Counted from the stretch's first letter, positions 1 through 11,955 are shown. The stretch: 64,000 nt of DNA from Prinsepia uniflora (GCA_032719365.1 CM064864.1:4572183-4636182); one strand, 5' to 3'. A program made the numbers and translations. The notes: generated by a model from the sequence alone, not told the origin.

Positions 1-28
1 TTTTTGAATGCTTAAACTACAATTAATA

Positions 29-387
<359 letters not shown>

Positions 388-828
388 CAAAGAAGAAGCT
401 GCAGAATTGGTGGCATTTATGTGTGTGAATATACATATATATAGCTAGGGAGCAGGAAAGGGAAGTAGCTAGGAGATAAACAAACATAAAAAAATTACAA
501 ACTCATCGTTGGAATACCACATAAAAAAAAATTACAAACTCATCGTTCATTTTATAGTCTCTCCTTTAAAGTTCATCTCTACAAAAATTTCATCTAACAA
601 TATAGTAATTATCGCCCTGGCTATCTACCACTAATTAAAGCTAGATACATGCACAAACATATAGTTTTCCGGATAGCACAATAAATGTTCTGGTTAATAA
701 TCAAATTAGTACTAGACGATTTCTGATTAGGATTATCAATTTTCATATATAAGTATACTCTTTGAAAAATGAACTAGAAAAAAAAAAAACTGTTTAAGTT
801 GTAATATTGTTAGTATACTGAGTCTAAT
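388..828. other. AT-rich spacer with one short tandem duplication
   Basis: No gene is visible. A segment of about 35 bp ending in ACAAACTCATCGTT is present twice in tandem (about 486-510 and 521-546). The rest is simple AT-rich sequence left of the hAT insertion. Confidence 0.5.
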
Positions 829-836
829 CAAGTCAT
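829..836. repeat. 8-bp target-site duplication of the hAT element, left copy
   Basis: CAAGTCAT directly precedes the hAT left end. The partner CAAGTGAT is at 19079-19086, with one mismatch. Confidence 0.7.
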
Positions 837-1097
837 CAGCGGTGAAGGCAATGAAGGCTCAGAGAGGGACTCCGCCCCCACCGACCTTTTTTTTTCTTTG
901 GGTAAAAAAAAACTATTAAATGATAATATAAGGTTTATTCCTGCATTTATGGGCTAGGCTTCAATAGTATATACGTACCAATAGGAGGAGGATAAAATGG
1001 CTATGAATATAGTTTTAATATATAAATACATATAAATTAAGCTTGCTCAATATATCTTTCAACTATGGAAATATATTAGAAAAGAAAATCAAATATT

Positions 1098-1383
1098 ATC
1101 AGATTCATCGTCACCAACGAAAAAAAATAAAAAGACGGATGAAAATAGTTCAAAAGAAATTATTGTGGAAGCTGATTTAGAAAATCTTCAGGTTGATCCT
1201 AGAGTGCAAAATCAAATGATAAGTTATCACCCAAATGTTCAAGACCAAGTTCGAAGAGCTTATCTTCTAAAAGGTACATGCCAACCTCGAGCTCATGATT
1301 TCCCTTATCAGAATTTTGGGAATTCAAGAAGGCGTTTCAATCCTACTTAGTTTAGTGAGTTTCCTACTTGGTTAAAGTACAAC
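1098..1383 (+). pseudogene. hAT transposase pseudogene, 5' part (TTF/ZMYM-type N-terminal region)
   Basis: The plus-strand frame encodes a stretch including QVDPRVQNQMISYHPNVQDQ and DFPYQNFGNSRRRFNPT. I recognise this as the region before the TTF-type zinc finger in plant ZMYM1-like hAT transposases. After NPT there is a TAG at 1348-1350 where the family normally has Trp, followed by FSEFPTW in the same frame. The frame then stops at a Tyr-Asn pair (TAC AAC, 1378-1383) exactly where the CACTA element enters. The coding sequence resumes at 16871 with the duplicated AAC. Established knowledge: such proteins are DNA transposases with a zinc finger, an RNase H-like core and a C-terminal dimerisation domain. 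Confidence 0.75.
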
Positions 1384-1410
1384 GCGCTACAAGAAATATA
1401 GGTTGAGACC

Positions 1411-3267
1411 TGACTACGCCCAAACTACGCATTAAATTAAACATGTAATTCGAGTGTTATGCAATTTAAACCCTTTTTGTGTAGATGTAGTATTGATAAA
1501 TAGGGATCGTTCTTAACCGGGGAAATTAGGGAACATTAATAATATGTTAGTGGATTATGAATAAAAGAATAATGAATTAGAGAATTAAATAATAAAAGAA
1601 TTAAACAATCAAAGAATTAATAAATTAAAGAATAGATGAACAAGATAATAATAAATTAATGAATTACAAAGAATTAATAAGTTAACGAATTAAAGAATGA
1701 AATAATAGAAGAATAAAGGACTTAGTTAATCAAAGAATAAAGGAATTAATTAATCAAAGAATCAATAAATTAAATAATAAAGGAATGAAAGAATAAAGGC
1801 ATCAAAGAATAAAAGAATAAAGAATAAAAGAATAAAGAATAAACAAGGGGGGGTTTTGAAGAGGTTTGTAATTATGTAAATAAGTAAAAGCATAGATAAA
1901 CTCATTCTATTTCTATTCTAACTTATGCACAAAGTAGACTTCCCGTAAACACAAACTTCAACAACATACTACAATTGCAAATATTCGAATTAATCACGAA
2001 ATTATACCTTCACAAACTCATATTTCCTCATACATTAATCATATTATAAATGCACCGAACAGCGGATTTTTACTTATAATATAATTACCTTAAGTTTGTG
2101 ATTTAATGCGCCGAACAGCGGTCATTAACATTAAATCTCTCCAAATCTACTCTAAATGCCACCCGAACAGCGGATCAACATTTAGTTTCGAAATGAAGTT
2201 TAAGCTCTAAAATGTAAGAAGTAAATGATTTTTAGAAAGTAAAACACATGGAGATTATACTCAATTTTCACAAAAGATAGGAAGGAAGAAACCAATACAT
2301 ATATTGCATTATAATTAGAACCAATAACAAATAAGAAAGTTTAAGAGAATGGAGAGCAAATGTTACACTTTTCAGATTGGATGAGAACAATGGATTGTTT
2401 TTCACAAGGAACACCGAACAGCGGCTGGAACCTTATGAAGATGGAAGAAGATTAAACAAGGAAATTTGGACTTGAACTCTCAAAATTGTATTGGAACTAT
2501 TTTGCCAAGATTTCTCCTAAAAGAAGCTCAATTTTGTGCTACTTGGAAGTGATTTCAACAAGTGAAATCAACTCCTATTTATAGGTGGAGAAAGCTACCA
2601 AAAATAATATAAAAATACAATAAAAAAAAATGGAATAATGGAATGATGAGTAATAAAGATTTGTGATGATGTTTAGAGGTGGTTTGAGTTGTAAAGTTGT
2701 AAAATTGGGTTGGAAGGTTGTTGGAAATGGCTGGAAATTAAGTGGGAGTCTGCTGGAAAATAGGGAAGAAATTTCGGCTGGGCGGTGCTGAAGAGGAGGG
2801 CAGCAGCTCGGCAGGCGCGCGCCGAACGTGACAGCAGGGACTCGGCAGGCGCATGCTGGAGCGGTTTGGGCCTGGGCTGGGCCGCACGGACGCGGGCTGA
2901 GCGGCTGGAGGAACTGGGCTGCACGGGCGCGGGCTGAGCGAACCGGATTGGGCTTGACGCGCTGGGCCAGGCCACTTGGCGACGGGCTGGGCTGCAAAAA
3001 TAATTGGGGTTTTGGGCTGCATTAATTAATTTAATTAAAATATAACTAAATTAATTATTCCACCGAATTTCGTCCATATTTTATTCGTTATAATTCCGAT
3101 CGAAACGATTCTTTCGCCAGAAATACTCCAAATTACAACCTTTATTTTTCTAAACATAAAAATCACAAAATAATTTATTTTATCAATTTATTTAATATTT
3201 TAATATTAAAAGTCAAGTATAAAGGGTATAAAATAATGTAAAATAATGCTTATTTAACGTCCTATCA
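1411..3267 (-). repeat. Athila 3' LTR (1,857 bp)
   Basis: On the minus strand it starts TGATAGGACG at 3267 and ends GGGCGTAGTCA at 1411. Comparison with the other LTR shows no substitution that I could find, only five short indels adding up to 7 bp. The GC-rich part (about 2770-3000) contains overlapping proline/arginine-rich reading frames on both strands that are present identically in both LTRs. I treat these as non-coding. Confidence 0.95.
2055..2424 (-). repeat. Four copies of CCGAACAGCGG in the transcribed part of the Athila LTR
   Basis: Copies lie at 2055-2065, 2111-2121, 2163-2173 and 2414-2424, with equivalents in the other LTR. All lie downstream of the TATA box and so in the predicted R-U5. 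The motif has CCG/CGG arms around AACAG. Confidence 0.8.
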
Positions 3268-3285
3268 AATACCCCCACACTTAAA
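3268..3285 (-). promoter_or_regulatory. Athila polypurine tract next to the 3' LTR
   Basis: The minus strand reads TTTAAGTGTGGGGGTATT directly before the LTR start TGATAGG. This is the expected position for plus-strand DNA priming. Confidence 0.85.
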
Positions 3286-4819
3286 CTTTGCTAGTCCCTA
3301 GCAAATACTAAAATCAAACTACGAATTCAAAACAAGTAGACCCTTAACCATTTGTCTCAAATTTCATTGTTATAATCATGGCATAAAAGATTTTCACTTA
3401 AAACATTTAAGCAAATGGAATTCAAAAGTTAATATATGGTAACAAAATGTTCAACAAGTAAGATAATGAGTAAATATGGTGAAATGGAGTTCTGCACGAA
3501 TAAGACAAGTATGAATCAACTCACAAGGATATGCACTCATAAGTTCACTCAATTTGTGAGGGTTTGTGTTTGCACTCAAAGTATGTGAGAAATACTCACA
3601 TAATCGAAATGAAGTACTTTTTGCAAAATTTCAAACAAACACCTCAAGATAAAAACAAAACATACTTGCACAAATGAACCAAAACCATAAGCTTACTCAA
3701 GTGATTGACTCAACTAATCAAAATTTACCATCTTAAGGATCATAAGGTCTTTATAAAGGTTGTAATGGGGCTAAGTTTAGAGGCAAGGAGAATATAGGAC
3801 AAGTGGTGCTCAATTCGTTCCAAGACTCAATAGACTCCCAAAACGTATCATAACTTCCCAACCTTAGTGCAATGATGTCAGTAATCCATCCCTTCGAACA
3901 TAGGCCTAATTTCATCTTGTTGGGCCTCGAATTCATTCTTTGTGCCGGATTTACAAATGTAAAGGACTTAACTCAAACATTCATAATCAAACCTTATTAC
4001 CTTGATAAATATATCTTTCTTTCTTTTTTTTTTTTTTTTTTTTTTTTTTCTTCTCTCTTTTTTTTTCGATTTTTTTTTTTTCTTTTTTTTTTTTTCCTCA
4101 TATATCAAGGTAATAACATGTGTCAAAAATACAACAATGTTTGAGTAAGTAAATCCACAAAATACACATAAAAGTCTTTCAATATCATCATTTTCTCTTT
4201 ACATAATCATTATGTCTTCAACCGAGTCCTTGGAACAAAGGTAAAAGATGTCTATACTAAGCTCAAGTGTTTAGATAATCATGGTGAGGAAAGAAAGGCT
4301 TAATGTGGGCTCAAAAGGGGTAAAACTAAGGGGGTCGCAACTTGTGCGCACAAAATAGGGAACATGGATGTTTTGAAGTTGTGGTGTTAACCCTAATGCC
4401 TTAATCATTTCCAAAATCAGAGAATTTATTGACTTAAAAGCTTTGAAAATCACATAGAATAAGTTCTAGTGCTCTAGAGTTCATTAAAAGCTATGGCAAG
4501 CAGTTATGAGGCATATGTATATCAATTTAAACAAAGAACTTATGAATCACTCATCAAAGATGTATATAAGTTCTAAAGCTCACATAAGGTTCAAATGATT
4601 CATACTTATCATATCATGCTTATTTATGTACCAATTTACATGCATTATCTTTAAGTTATAACACTTAATTACAAAATATTAACAAACAAATTCAAGTTGT
4701 AGTGATTATCTTTATGGCCATAACATAATCATTTCCATTCACTTATATCATTGACAAGTTAAAGGGCAACTTGATGACTCGTAAAAACGCTACGTTAAAA
4801 CAAAAAGACTCAAAATTTT

Positions 4820-4850
<31 letters not shown>

Positions 4851-5175
4851 GGAGAAAGAAATAAAACAATTGAAAATTAACACAAATAAGAAAGAAACAA
4901 TTGAAAATTAACACAAATAAATTTGTAAACCATTCCCCCACACTTAAATTCTACATTGTCCTCAATGTAGGAAAATACGAAGTAATTTAAACATAGAATC
5001 AAAGTAAGGAAGATGATTTAAGAAAATGAAATAAGAAAGAAAAACATAAAAGAGAGTGAAGGGTTGAAAGAAAGCAAATCTGTGTTGATGACTCCTTCAC
5101 ACTCGCGAACACATTGGGTTGCCTCCCAACAAGCGCTTGAAGTTTAACGTCCATCCAGCCTAGACCAAATTTAGT
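3281..5175 (-). other. Athila 3' internal region without an env-like frame
   Basis: About 1.9 kb between the pol stop and the polypurine tract. Many Athila elements have an env-like frame here, but I see no frame above about 90 aa. It contains T-rich runs (A-rich on the element strand) at 4016-4096 and 4817-4850 and an internal copy of the polypurine tract near 4935. The env-like region is therefore absent or eroded beyond recognition. Confidence 0.7.
4935..4948 (-). promoter_or_regulatory. Extra internal polypurine tract
   Basis: The 14 bp CCCCCACACTTAAA (plus strand) is identical to 3272-3285 at the main polypurine tract. It lies about 230 bp downstream of the pol stop, where a second plus-strand initiation site could act. 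Role inferred from sequence identity. Confidence 0.6.
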
Positions 5176-8100
5176 TCATCTGATGGGACGTCGTAGCACT
5201 CTTTCTGACTCCACATCGTGTTCGCCAATTGCCTCGATATAAGGCTTCAATCTATGGCCATTGACCTTGAACTCTTTTCCAGTTCCAACGTGTTTTATCT
5301 GTATGGCTCCATGGGCAAAAATATTAGTGATAACAAAAGGTCCTACCCATCTAGAACATAACTTACCAGGAAAGAGTCTGAGCCGAGAGTTGAAAAGCAA
5401 AACTTTCTGGCCAATGCCAAATGCTTTACTCCTGATCTGTTTGTCATGAAATGCCTTTGCCTTTTCCTTGTAGATCAGAGTGCTTTCAAATGCATCATTT
5501 CTTATTTCCTCAAGCTCACTCAGCTGGAGCTTCCGATGCAGACCGGCGTCATCTAGCTTGATGTTGAACGTTTTGACGGCCCACCATGCTTTATGCTCTA
5601 GTTCCACCGGAAGGTGACATGCTTTTCCGTACACCAACCTATAGGGAGACATTCCTATAGGTGTTTTGTAGGCCGTCCTGTATGCCCAAAGTGCATCATC
5701 CAACCGTTGGCTCCAATCCTTTCGATTAGGACCCACAGTTCGCTCTAGTATCTTCTTGATTTCTCTATTACTGACTTCCGCCATTCCACTCGTTTGAGGA
5801 TGGTAAGGTGTAGATACTCGATGAGTGACACCATACCGTTTCAGTAAAGCTTCAATGGTCTTGTTGCAGAAATGACTTCCTCCATCACTTATTAGGACCC
5901 GCGGGATCCCAAACCTGGAAAGAATGTTAGTTCTGAGGAAATCTGCAACAGTTTTAGAGTCATTAGTCCTGGTGGCCTTAGCTTCCACCCATTTTGATAC
6001 ATAATCAACGGCAAGTAAGATATAGAGATAGCCATTAGATTGAGGAAACGGACCCATAAAATCGATACCCCAAACATCAAATATTTCAACAGTAAGAACA
6101 TAATGTTGTGGCATTTCATCCCTGCGTCCTAAGTTTCCTGATCTCTGACATTTATCACAGGCTAAGCAAAATGAATGTGCATCTTTAAAAAGTGTGGGCC
6201 AATATAGTCCAGATTCTAAGATTTTGAGTGCAGTTTTTCTAGATCCAAAGTGGCCTCCACAAGCATGGCTATGGCAGAACTCTAGGACTGACCTATGTTC
6301 AATATCAGGGACACATCTCCTAATCAATAAATCTGCACAGTGTTTCCACAAATAAGGTTCATCCCAAATATAGTGCCTAGCATGCTTCTTAAGTTTATCT
6401 TTTTGTGCACGGGAGAGGGTGGTGGGCAACTGCTTGGTGACTAAATAATTGACAATATCAGCATACCAAGGAGTACCTCCCTCGATTCTGAAGAGTTGTT
6501 CGTCTGGAAACATCTCTTGAATCGCCACAGGATCTCGCTCATGTGCAATGCGACTCAAATGATCCGCCACCACGTTCTCTACGCCTTTCTTATCTTTAAT
6601 CTCGATGTCAAACTCTTGAAGAAGAAGAATCCATCGGATCAGTCTTGGTTTCGCTTCCTTCTTGGCTAGGAGATACTTCAGTGCTGCATGATCAGTGTAA
6701 ATAATGACTTTAGTTCGAAGTAGATAAGAACGAAATTTATCTAAAGCAAATACAACAGCAAGCAACTCCTTTTCTGTAGTGGTGTAGTTCATCTGGGCAT
6801 CATTTAAGGTTCTGGATGCATAGTAGATGGCGCAGGGCTTCTTATCCCGCCTTTGTCCGAGTACGGCTCCAACTGCATAATCAGAGGCATCGCACATTAG
6901 TTCAAAGGGTAAGGACCAATCAGGGGCACAAAGAATGGGGGCAGTAGTTAAGAGATTTTTAAGCTTTTCAAAAGCTTCCTGACAGTCTGCATCAAAGACG
7001 AAGGGTGTCTCCTTCTGAAGCAGTCGGCACAAGGGCCTTGCAATGTGGGAGAAGTCTTGGATAAATCTTCTGTAAAATCCTGCGTGACCAAGAAATGAAC
7101 GGATTCCTCTCACCGAAGTGGGAGAGGGTAAGTGGCGCACAGTATCAACTTTAGATTTATCGACTTCAATTCCTCTTTCAGAGACAATATGGCCCAAGAC
7201 TATCCCTTGTCTAACCATGAAATGACATTTCTCCCAGTTAAGTACCAGATTAGTTTCGACACACCTTTGTAAGATAAGTGCTAAGTGTTCTAAGCATGCA
7301 TCAAAACTATCCCCAAAGACACTAAAATCGTCCATAAATACTTCAATTATTTTTTCGACGTATTCAGAGAAAATAGAAAGCATGCATCTTTGGAAAGTAC
7401 CTGGGGCGTTACATAAACCGAAAGGCATTCTTCGGTAGGCAAAAGTGCCAAAAGGACAAGTGAAAGTCGTTTTATCTTGGTCATTTTGAGCGATACAGAT
7501 TTGATTGTACCCAGAATAACCATCAAGAAAGCAATAATAGGAGTGACCTGCTAACCTTTCAAGCATTTGATCAATGAAGGGCAAAGGAAAGTGATCCTTC
7601 CTAGTTGCTTTGTTCAAGCGTCGATAGTCGATGCAGACTCTGTATCCGGTCACTGTTCGCTGGGGCACTAGCTCTCCTTCACTGTTCGCAACAACTGTGA
7701 CTCCACTTTTCTTTGGGACTACTTGGACTGGTGAGACCCATTTGCTGTCTGAAATTGGGTAGATGACACCACAGTCCAAGAGTTTGATGACCTCTTGTTT
7801 CACAACTTCCATCATCGGAGGATGGAGGCGACGTTGGGCTTCGCGAGAGGGTTTTGCATCATCTTCCAGTAAGATTCGATGCACACAAGTTGTAGGGCTG
7901 ATTCCCTTGATATCTGACAGAGTCCATCCAATGGCTGTCTTGTACTTTGTCAAGACCTGTACCAGTCTATCTTCCTGTGACTCGGTTAGTGCAGAAGACA
8001 CTATGACGGGCAGAGTGTCGTCCGAGCCAAGATAGGCATACTTCAGGTGGTCAGGCAAAACTTTGAGCTCGAGAACTGGGGCCTGAATCACTGAAGGAGG

Positions 8101-10686
8101 AGTGGCATTAGTACTAATTGGGAATGACGAGGGTACCTGATGATTCACCATTCTGGGGGTCTCATTTAGGGTCATGACTTCATCCCAAATTCGAGGTTCT
8201 AGTTCGTAATCCGTATCCTCAACCAAGGCGTCCCCTGATTGCGTTAGGCCAACTCCTTTCTGGATTATCATGTTGAGTGTGTCTTCTCGAATTGAATCAA
8301 AATGTTTCTCTGCGAGAGAAGTGCACACGTCAACAGAAAAAGTAGTATGAGTTGCGGAACTAGGGTACCTCATGGCATCAAAAATGTTGAAGCCAATCTC
8401 CTCTCCGTCTACTTCCATAGTTAATGTTCCATTGAACACATCAATCTTTGTCTTGGCAGTTCTCATGAATGGTCTTCCCAACAGCATTAGTGGAGCTTGA
8501 TTCGTAGGGGAATCCTCCATGTCTAGGACATAAAAGTCAGCTGGGAAGATGAGCTGGTTAACCTGCACAAGAACATCTTCTATGTATCCCTTAGGATACA
8601 CATTAGAGCGATCGGCTAACTGAATGATAACATCGTCATGCTGTAATTTACCTAGACCTAGGGCAACATATAGTGAATATGGCATAACATTAATGGATGC
8701 GCCTAAGTCTAGCATGACTTTATCAAATGACTTGTTACCAATCACGCAGGGAACAGAAAAACTCCCTGGATCCTTCAACTTTGGGGGTAGCCGACGCTGG
8801 ATTACAGCAGAAACTGTTTCACTCACCATCACAACCTCCTTCTCCCTCGTCTGGCGCCTTGGAGTGCATAACTCTTTCAGAAATTTTGCGTATTTCGGCA
8901 CTTGTTTGATGCACTCGATCAAGGGCATGTTGATTTGCACCCTTTTGAAGATCTCCAAGATTTCCTCATCGGATTCATTCTTCTTAGATTTGGCAAGCCT
9001 ACTTGGAAATGGTGCATGCACAAACGGGGAATTAGTAACAACCGAACTTGAAGGGATTGGGTTATTACCTTGTGTGTGGGTAGGTTGAACTGGCGGTTGT
9101 GTCGTGGTGGTCTTAGTTGCCACCTTGTGCTTTTCAGCCTCAGAAACGGCTGGATCTGGTTCTATTTCTCCGAGCACTTTACCACTTCGAGTGGTGATTG
9201 CATTGGCTTCAGGTCTTACATTTGGGTTGGGCGTAGGTTGAGGTGGAAGCACCCCGCTAGCTTGGATCTTACCCATGAAGTCCACGACTTTGCCCATTTG
9301 GTCCTTGAGATCAGCGATGTCTTTTTGTTGATTTTGCTGACCTGTGACAAGAGCCTGAGTTGAAGCCATTAGTGTTTGCTGCCCTTGGGAAAGAGCAGCC
9401 AGCATTTTATCATAATCAGGATTAGAAGATGAGGAAGTATGATTATTTGCATGATTATGAGAAAAGTTAGAAAATGGGACTGGGGGCCTTGGTTGCCATG
9501 TGGGCCTTGGTTGCCATGTGGGCCTTGGGAACTGGTCTGGGACACGGTTTGGCCCGGTCGACATGTGCTGAGGGTTTAGGACATTGTTCGGATCTCTCCA
9601 ACTGTAACCTTGGGTCCTTGGCCCTCCTTGATAGCCTCCAATGGCGTGTGCCATTTCAGTTCCGGAGTCTTCCTCCCTTGCAGTGTAGGGACATTGTTCC
9701 TCAAGATGGCCTTGAGAGCATATGGAACAAACTGGAGCTACCTGTTTCTTTAGCTCAAGCATATTCGAAAGCATAGAGGTGATTTTATCTAACTTTGAAT
9801 CATTTATAGCATGGGAACTTACCTCATGTACCTTTCTAGAAATGGGATCGGCACCTTCGTATTGTGCATCATTGAGTGCACGGCTTTCAAGTAGTGCACG
9901 ACCATCTACTAGGCTCCGAGCTAAGAAACTTCCATTAGCTGCAGCATCGAGCAGTCCTCTATCCCAACCTTTGAGTCCTTCATAAAAGTAGGTTAAAAGA
10001 TAGCCTTCTGTGATCCCGTGAGTAGGGCATGAAGCACAAAGTTCCTTAAACCTCTCATAGTACTGGCTGAAATTCTCATCATGTTCTTTCTGCTTGATTC
10101 CAGTGATCTCTTTTCTTAAGACCGTAATCTTTGAGGCAGGGAAGTACTTGGTAAGAAACTCCTGAACCAACTTCTCCCAAGAGTCAATATGATTGGGTGG
10201 GAGACTTAAAAGCCATACCCGTGCTCTTTCTTCCAAGGACAATGGGAAAGCTTTCAGCTTCATGATTTCCAAGTCCGCATCATCCGGACACATACTACTA
10301 ATGATGAATTGGAACTCCGTTAAGTGTTTGTGTGGATCTTCATTTCTGATTCCACGGAACTTGGGTAGTTGATGAAGAACTCCACTCTTAAGCTCAATAT
10401 CTTTCTTGTTGGTTCGAGGCTCGGGATACTGGATGCAGAAGTCTGTAGTGCCATTTGTGTTTGCACATGTCTGCTCCCGGATACTCAGGTTTCGTGCCAT
10501 GGTTATCGGTGTTCCGAAAATCTGTTCTTCTTCTGAATTACTCTTCTCGCTTTTGGACTCACCGAATATTGGGGATGGAGGTTCGAACGAACTGGTTTGC
10601 TTAAGTGCGTCTCTGAATGTGGCGTTGCTTGGTGAGATGTCAAGTTGTCTTCTCAGCCGATCAAGCTTAGATTGATGAGCACGCAT
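5176..10686 (-). CDS. gag-pol: Athila gag-pol polyprotein (1,836 aa, intact)
   Basis: One uninterrupted frame encodes all replication proteins. Gag is about residues 100-330 and ends in a short zinc knuckle, CSICSQGHLEEQC (320-332), with CX2CX3HX4C spacing. The aspartic protease has VMLDLGASINVMP with Asp at 660. The reverse transcriptase has VFMDDFSVFG with Asp pair 1119-1120, and RNase H follows with LMCDAS (Asp 1266). Integrase has an HHCC zinc region starting near His 1472 and catalytic Asp 1542, Asp 1601 and Glu 1637 in D-x58-D-x35-E spacing. The C-terminus has a GPF-type motif (SRWVGPFVI) and no chromodomain. Known role: capsid, maturation, reverse transcription and integration of the element. 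Every catalytic residue I could check is present, so the proteins may be functional. The start is the first Met of the frame, and an upstream start was not evident. Confidence 0.95.
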   Translation of the reverse strand: MRAHQSKLDRLRRQLDISPSNATFRDALKQTSSFEPPSPIFGESKSEKSNSEEEQIFGTPITMARNLSIREQTCANTNGTTDFCIQYPEPRTNKKDIELKSGVLHQLPKFRGIRNEDPHKHLTEFQFIISSMCPDDADLEIMKLKAFPLSLEERARVWLLSLPPNHIDSWEKLVQEFLTKYFPASKITVLRKEITGIKQKEHDENFSQYYERFKELCASCPTHGITEGYLLTYFYEGLKGWDRGLLDAAANGSFLARSLVDGRALLESRALNDAQYEGADPISRKVHEVSSHAINDSKLDKITSMLSNMLELKKQVAPVCSICSQGHLEEQCPYTAREEDSGTEMAHAIGGYQGGPRTQGYSWRDPNNVLNPQHMSTGPNRVPDQFPRPTWQPRPTWQPRPPVPFSNFSHNHANNHTSSSSNPDYDKMLAALSQGQQTLMASTQALVTGQQNQQKDIADLKDQMGKVVDFMGKIQASGVLPPQPTPNPNVRPEANAITTRSGKVLGEIEPDPAVSEAEKHKVATKTTTTQPPVQPTHTQGNNPIPSSSVVTNSPFVHAPFPSRLAKSKKNESDEEILEIFKRVQINMPLIECIKQVPKYAKFLKELCTPRRQTREKEVVMVSETVSAVIQRRLPPKLKDPGSFSVPCVIGNKSFDKVMLDLGASINVMPYSLYVALGLGKLQHDDVIIQLADRSNVYPKGYIEDVLVQVNQLIFPADFYVLDMEDSPTNQAPLMLLGRPFMRTAKTKIDVFNGTLTMEVDGEEIGFNIFDAMRYPSSATHTTFSVDVCTSLAEKHFDSIREDTLNMIIQKGVGLTQSGDALVEDTDYELEPRIWDEVMTLNETPRMVNHQVPSSFPISTNATPPSVIQAPVLELKVLPDHLKYAYLGSDDTLPVIVSSALTESQEDRLVQVLTKYKTAIGWTLSDIKGISPTTCVHRILLEDDAKPSREAQRRLHPPMMEVVKQEVIKLLDCGVIYPISDSKWVSPVQVVPKKSGVTVVANSEGELVPQRTVTGYRVCIDYRRLNKATRKDHFPLPFIDQMLERLAGHSYYCFLDGYSGYNQICIAQNDQDKTTFTCPFGTFAYRRMPFGLCNAPGTFQRCMLSIFSEYVEKIIEVFMDDFSVFGDSFDACLEHLALILQRCVETNLVLNWEKCHFMVRQGIVLGHIVSERGIEVDKSKVDTVRHLPSPTSVRGIRSFLGHAGFYRRFIQDFSHIARPLCRLLQKETPFVFDADCQEAFEKLKNLLTTAPILCAPDWSLPFELMCDASDYAVGAVLGQRRDKKPCAIYYASRTLNDAQMNYTTTEKELLAVVFALDKFRSYLLRTKVIIYTDHAALKYLLAKKEAKPRLIRWILLLQEFDIEIKDKKGVENVVADHLSRIAHERDPVAIQEMFPDEQLFRIEGGTPWYADIVNYLVTKQLPTTLSRAQKDKLKKHARHYIWDEPYLWKHCADLLIRRCVPDIEHRSVLEFCHSHACGGHFGSRKTALKILESGLYWPTLFKDAHSFCLACDKCQRSGNLGRRDEMPQHYVLTVEIFDVWGIDFMGPFPQSNGYLYILLAVDYVSKWVEAKATRTNDSKTVADFLRTNILSRFGIPRVLISDGGSHFCNKTIEALLKRYGVTHRVSTPYHPQTSGMAEVSNREIKKILERTVGPNRKDWSQRLDDALWAYRTAYKTPIGMSPYRLVYGKACHLPVELEHKAWWAVKTFNIKLDDAGLHRKLQLSELEEIRNDAFESTLIYKEKAKAFHDKQIRSKAFGIGQKVLLFNSRLRLFPGKLCSRWVGPFVITNIFAHGAIQIKHVGTGKEFKVNGHRLKPYIEAIGEHDVESERVLRRPIR

Positions 10687-11955
10687 TCATAAGTTCGTAC
10701 CTCTATGAAAACAAAACTCTAAGTTAGAAGGCAAGTATACACAAGAAAAGATAATAAGTGTAAGATAGTAGAGATTTCATAAAGTATCACATAAATGGAA
10801 ACCAGGATTAACAAAAAGTTACGTTAATGGAAAGAAAATGCACAAGTTCCAAATTCAAACTAATAATGCAATAAATAGAGTTTTAGAGTGTCATGAATAA
10901 CTTTCTCCTTCCGCTTCTCATAGTACTTTCCTGGGCGTACGGCCTGCGCGTACTGATAACCACCATTCCACCATTCAACATTAATCATGGCCAGTTGAGA
11001 TAGATGTAACGCGAGAAGCAAGGATAATTTTAAGAGCACCCCGAGGCTAGCTTGGCATATACTCCATTGGTGTTCCCTTTCTTAATCCAAAACTTGTCAC
11101 CAGTCATAACTCTCCTAGACACCATAATTAATCCAAATGATGACGTAGAGAATTACCAAACCCTAGTGTTTACAAACTCCGCCCCAACCTCATGTCCATA
11201 GATTCGAGTCTATGGTATGTGGTGATGAAATCCACACATCATGAAGGGTTAAGGAGAAAGTAAATAAGAGGGGCACTACCTGTTCCCGAAAGTAAGATTT
11301 TGAAGAAAAAGGGACTAAGAGATTCATGCAACTCTAAAACAATTAATAGGAAATTTTTTTTTTTTTTTTAATTTTTTTTTTTTTAATTTTTTTTTTTTTT
11401 AAAATTTTTTTTATTTATTCCGAATTTTCTTTTTTTCATTTCAGATTTAAAGTTTAACAAGACATAAACAAATAATTGATTACATAAAAATAAAATAAGT
11501 GTAAACATAAAGTTAGTGGAACATAAAGGTTATGTAATAAAATTAAAAGAAAGTTAATGGAATAAAGTTGATGTAATATGATTAAAGTTAAGGGAATAAA
11601 GAAAAAGTGTGAATATATAAAATATGCATATATGAACATATAAAATAAAAGTAAAGAAAAGTGAACATATAAAATATGCATTTATGAACAAGTATCAAAT
11701 TTATTATGAACAAATATATATAAAAAAAAAAATTATGAACATTTATGAACAAGTATAAATTAGAAATTAAGAAAAAGTAAAGTATGAGCATTATAAACAA
11801 ACATAATAAGAACAATAATAAGATGGATAAATAAAATATAAACAAGTAAGTAAATGTTATAAACAAATATAATATTAACAAAAATAAAATTTATAAACAA
11901 GTATAATATGCACAATTTATATACATACACTAACAAATTAAAATGATTTTCAATT
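10687..11955 (-). other. Athila 5' leader (non-coding)
   Basis: About 1.27 kb between the primer site and the gag start. It is very AT-rich, with long A/T homopolymer runs at 11350-11430 and repeats of the words AACATATAAAATATG and ATGAACAAGTAT. No convincing reading frame is present. The short frames here are low-complexity Leu/Ile/Phe/Tyr strings. Confidence 0.75.

Noticed and set aside
2575..3025. Proline/arginine-rich frames in the GC-rich part of the Athila LTR (also 13137-13590)
   Set aside because: They lie in several overlapping frames on both strands and occur in both LTRs because the LTRs are copies. This is a compositional effect with no known domain.
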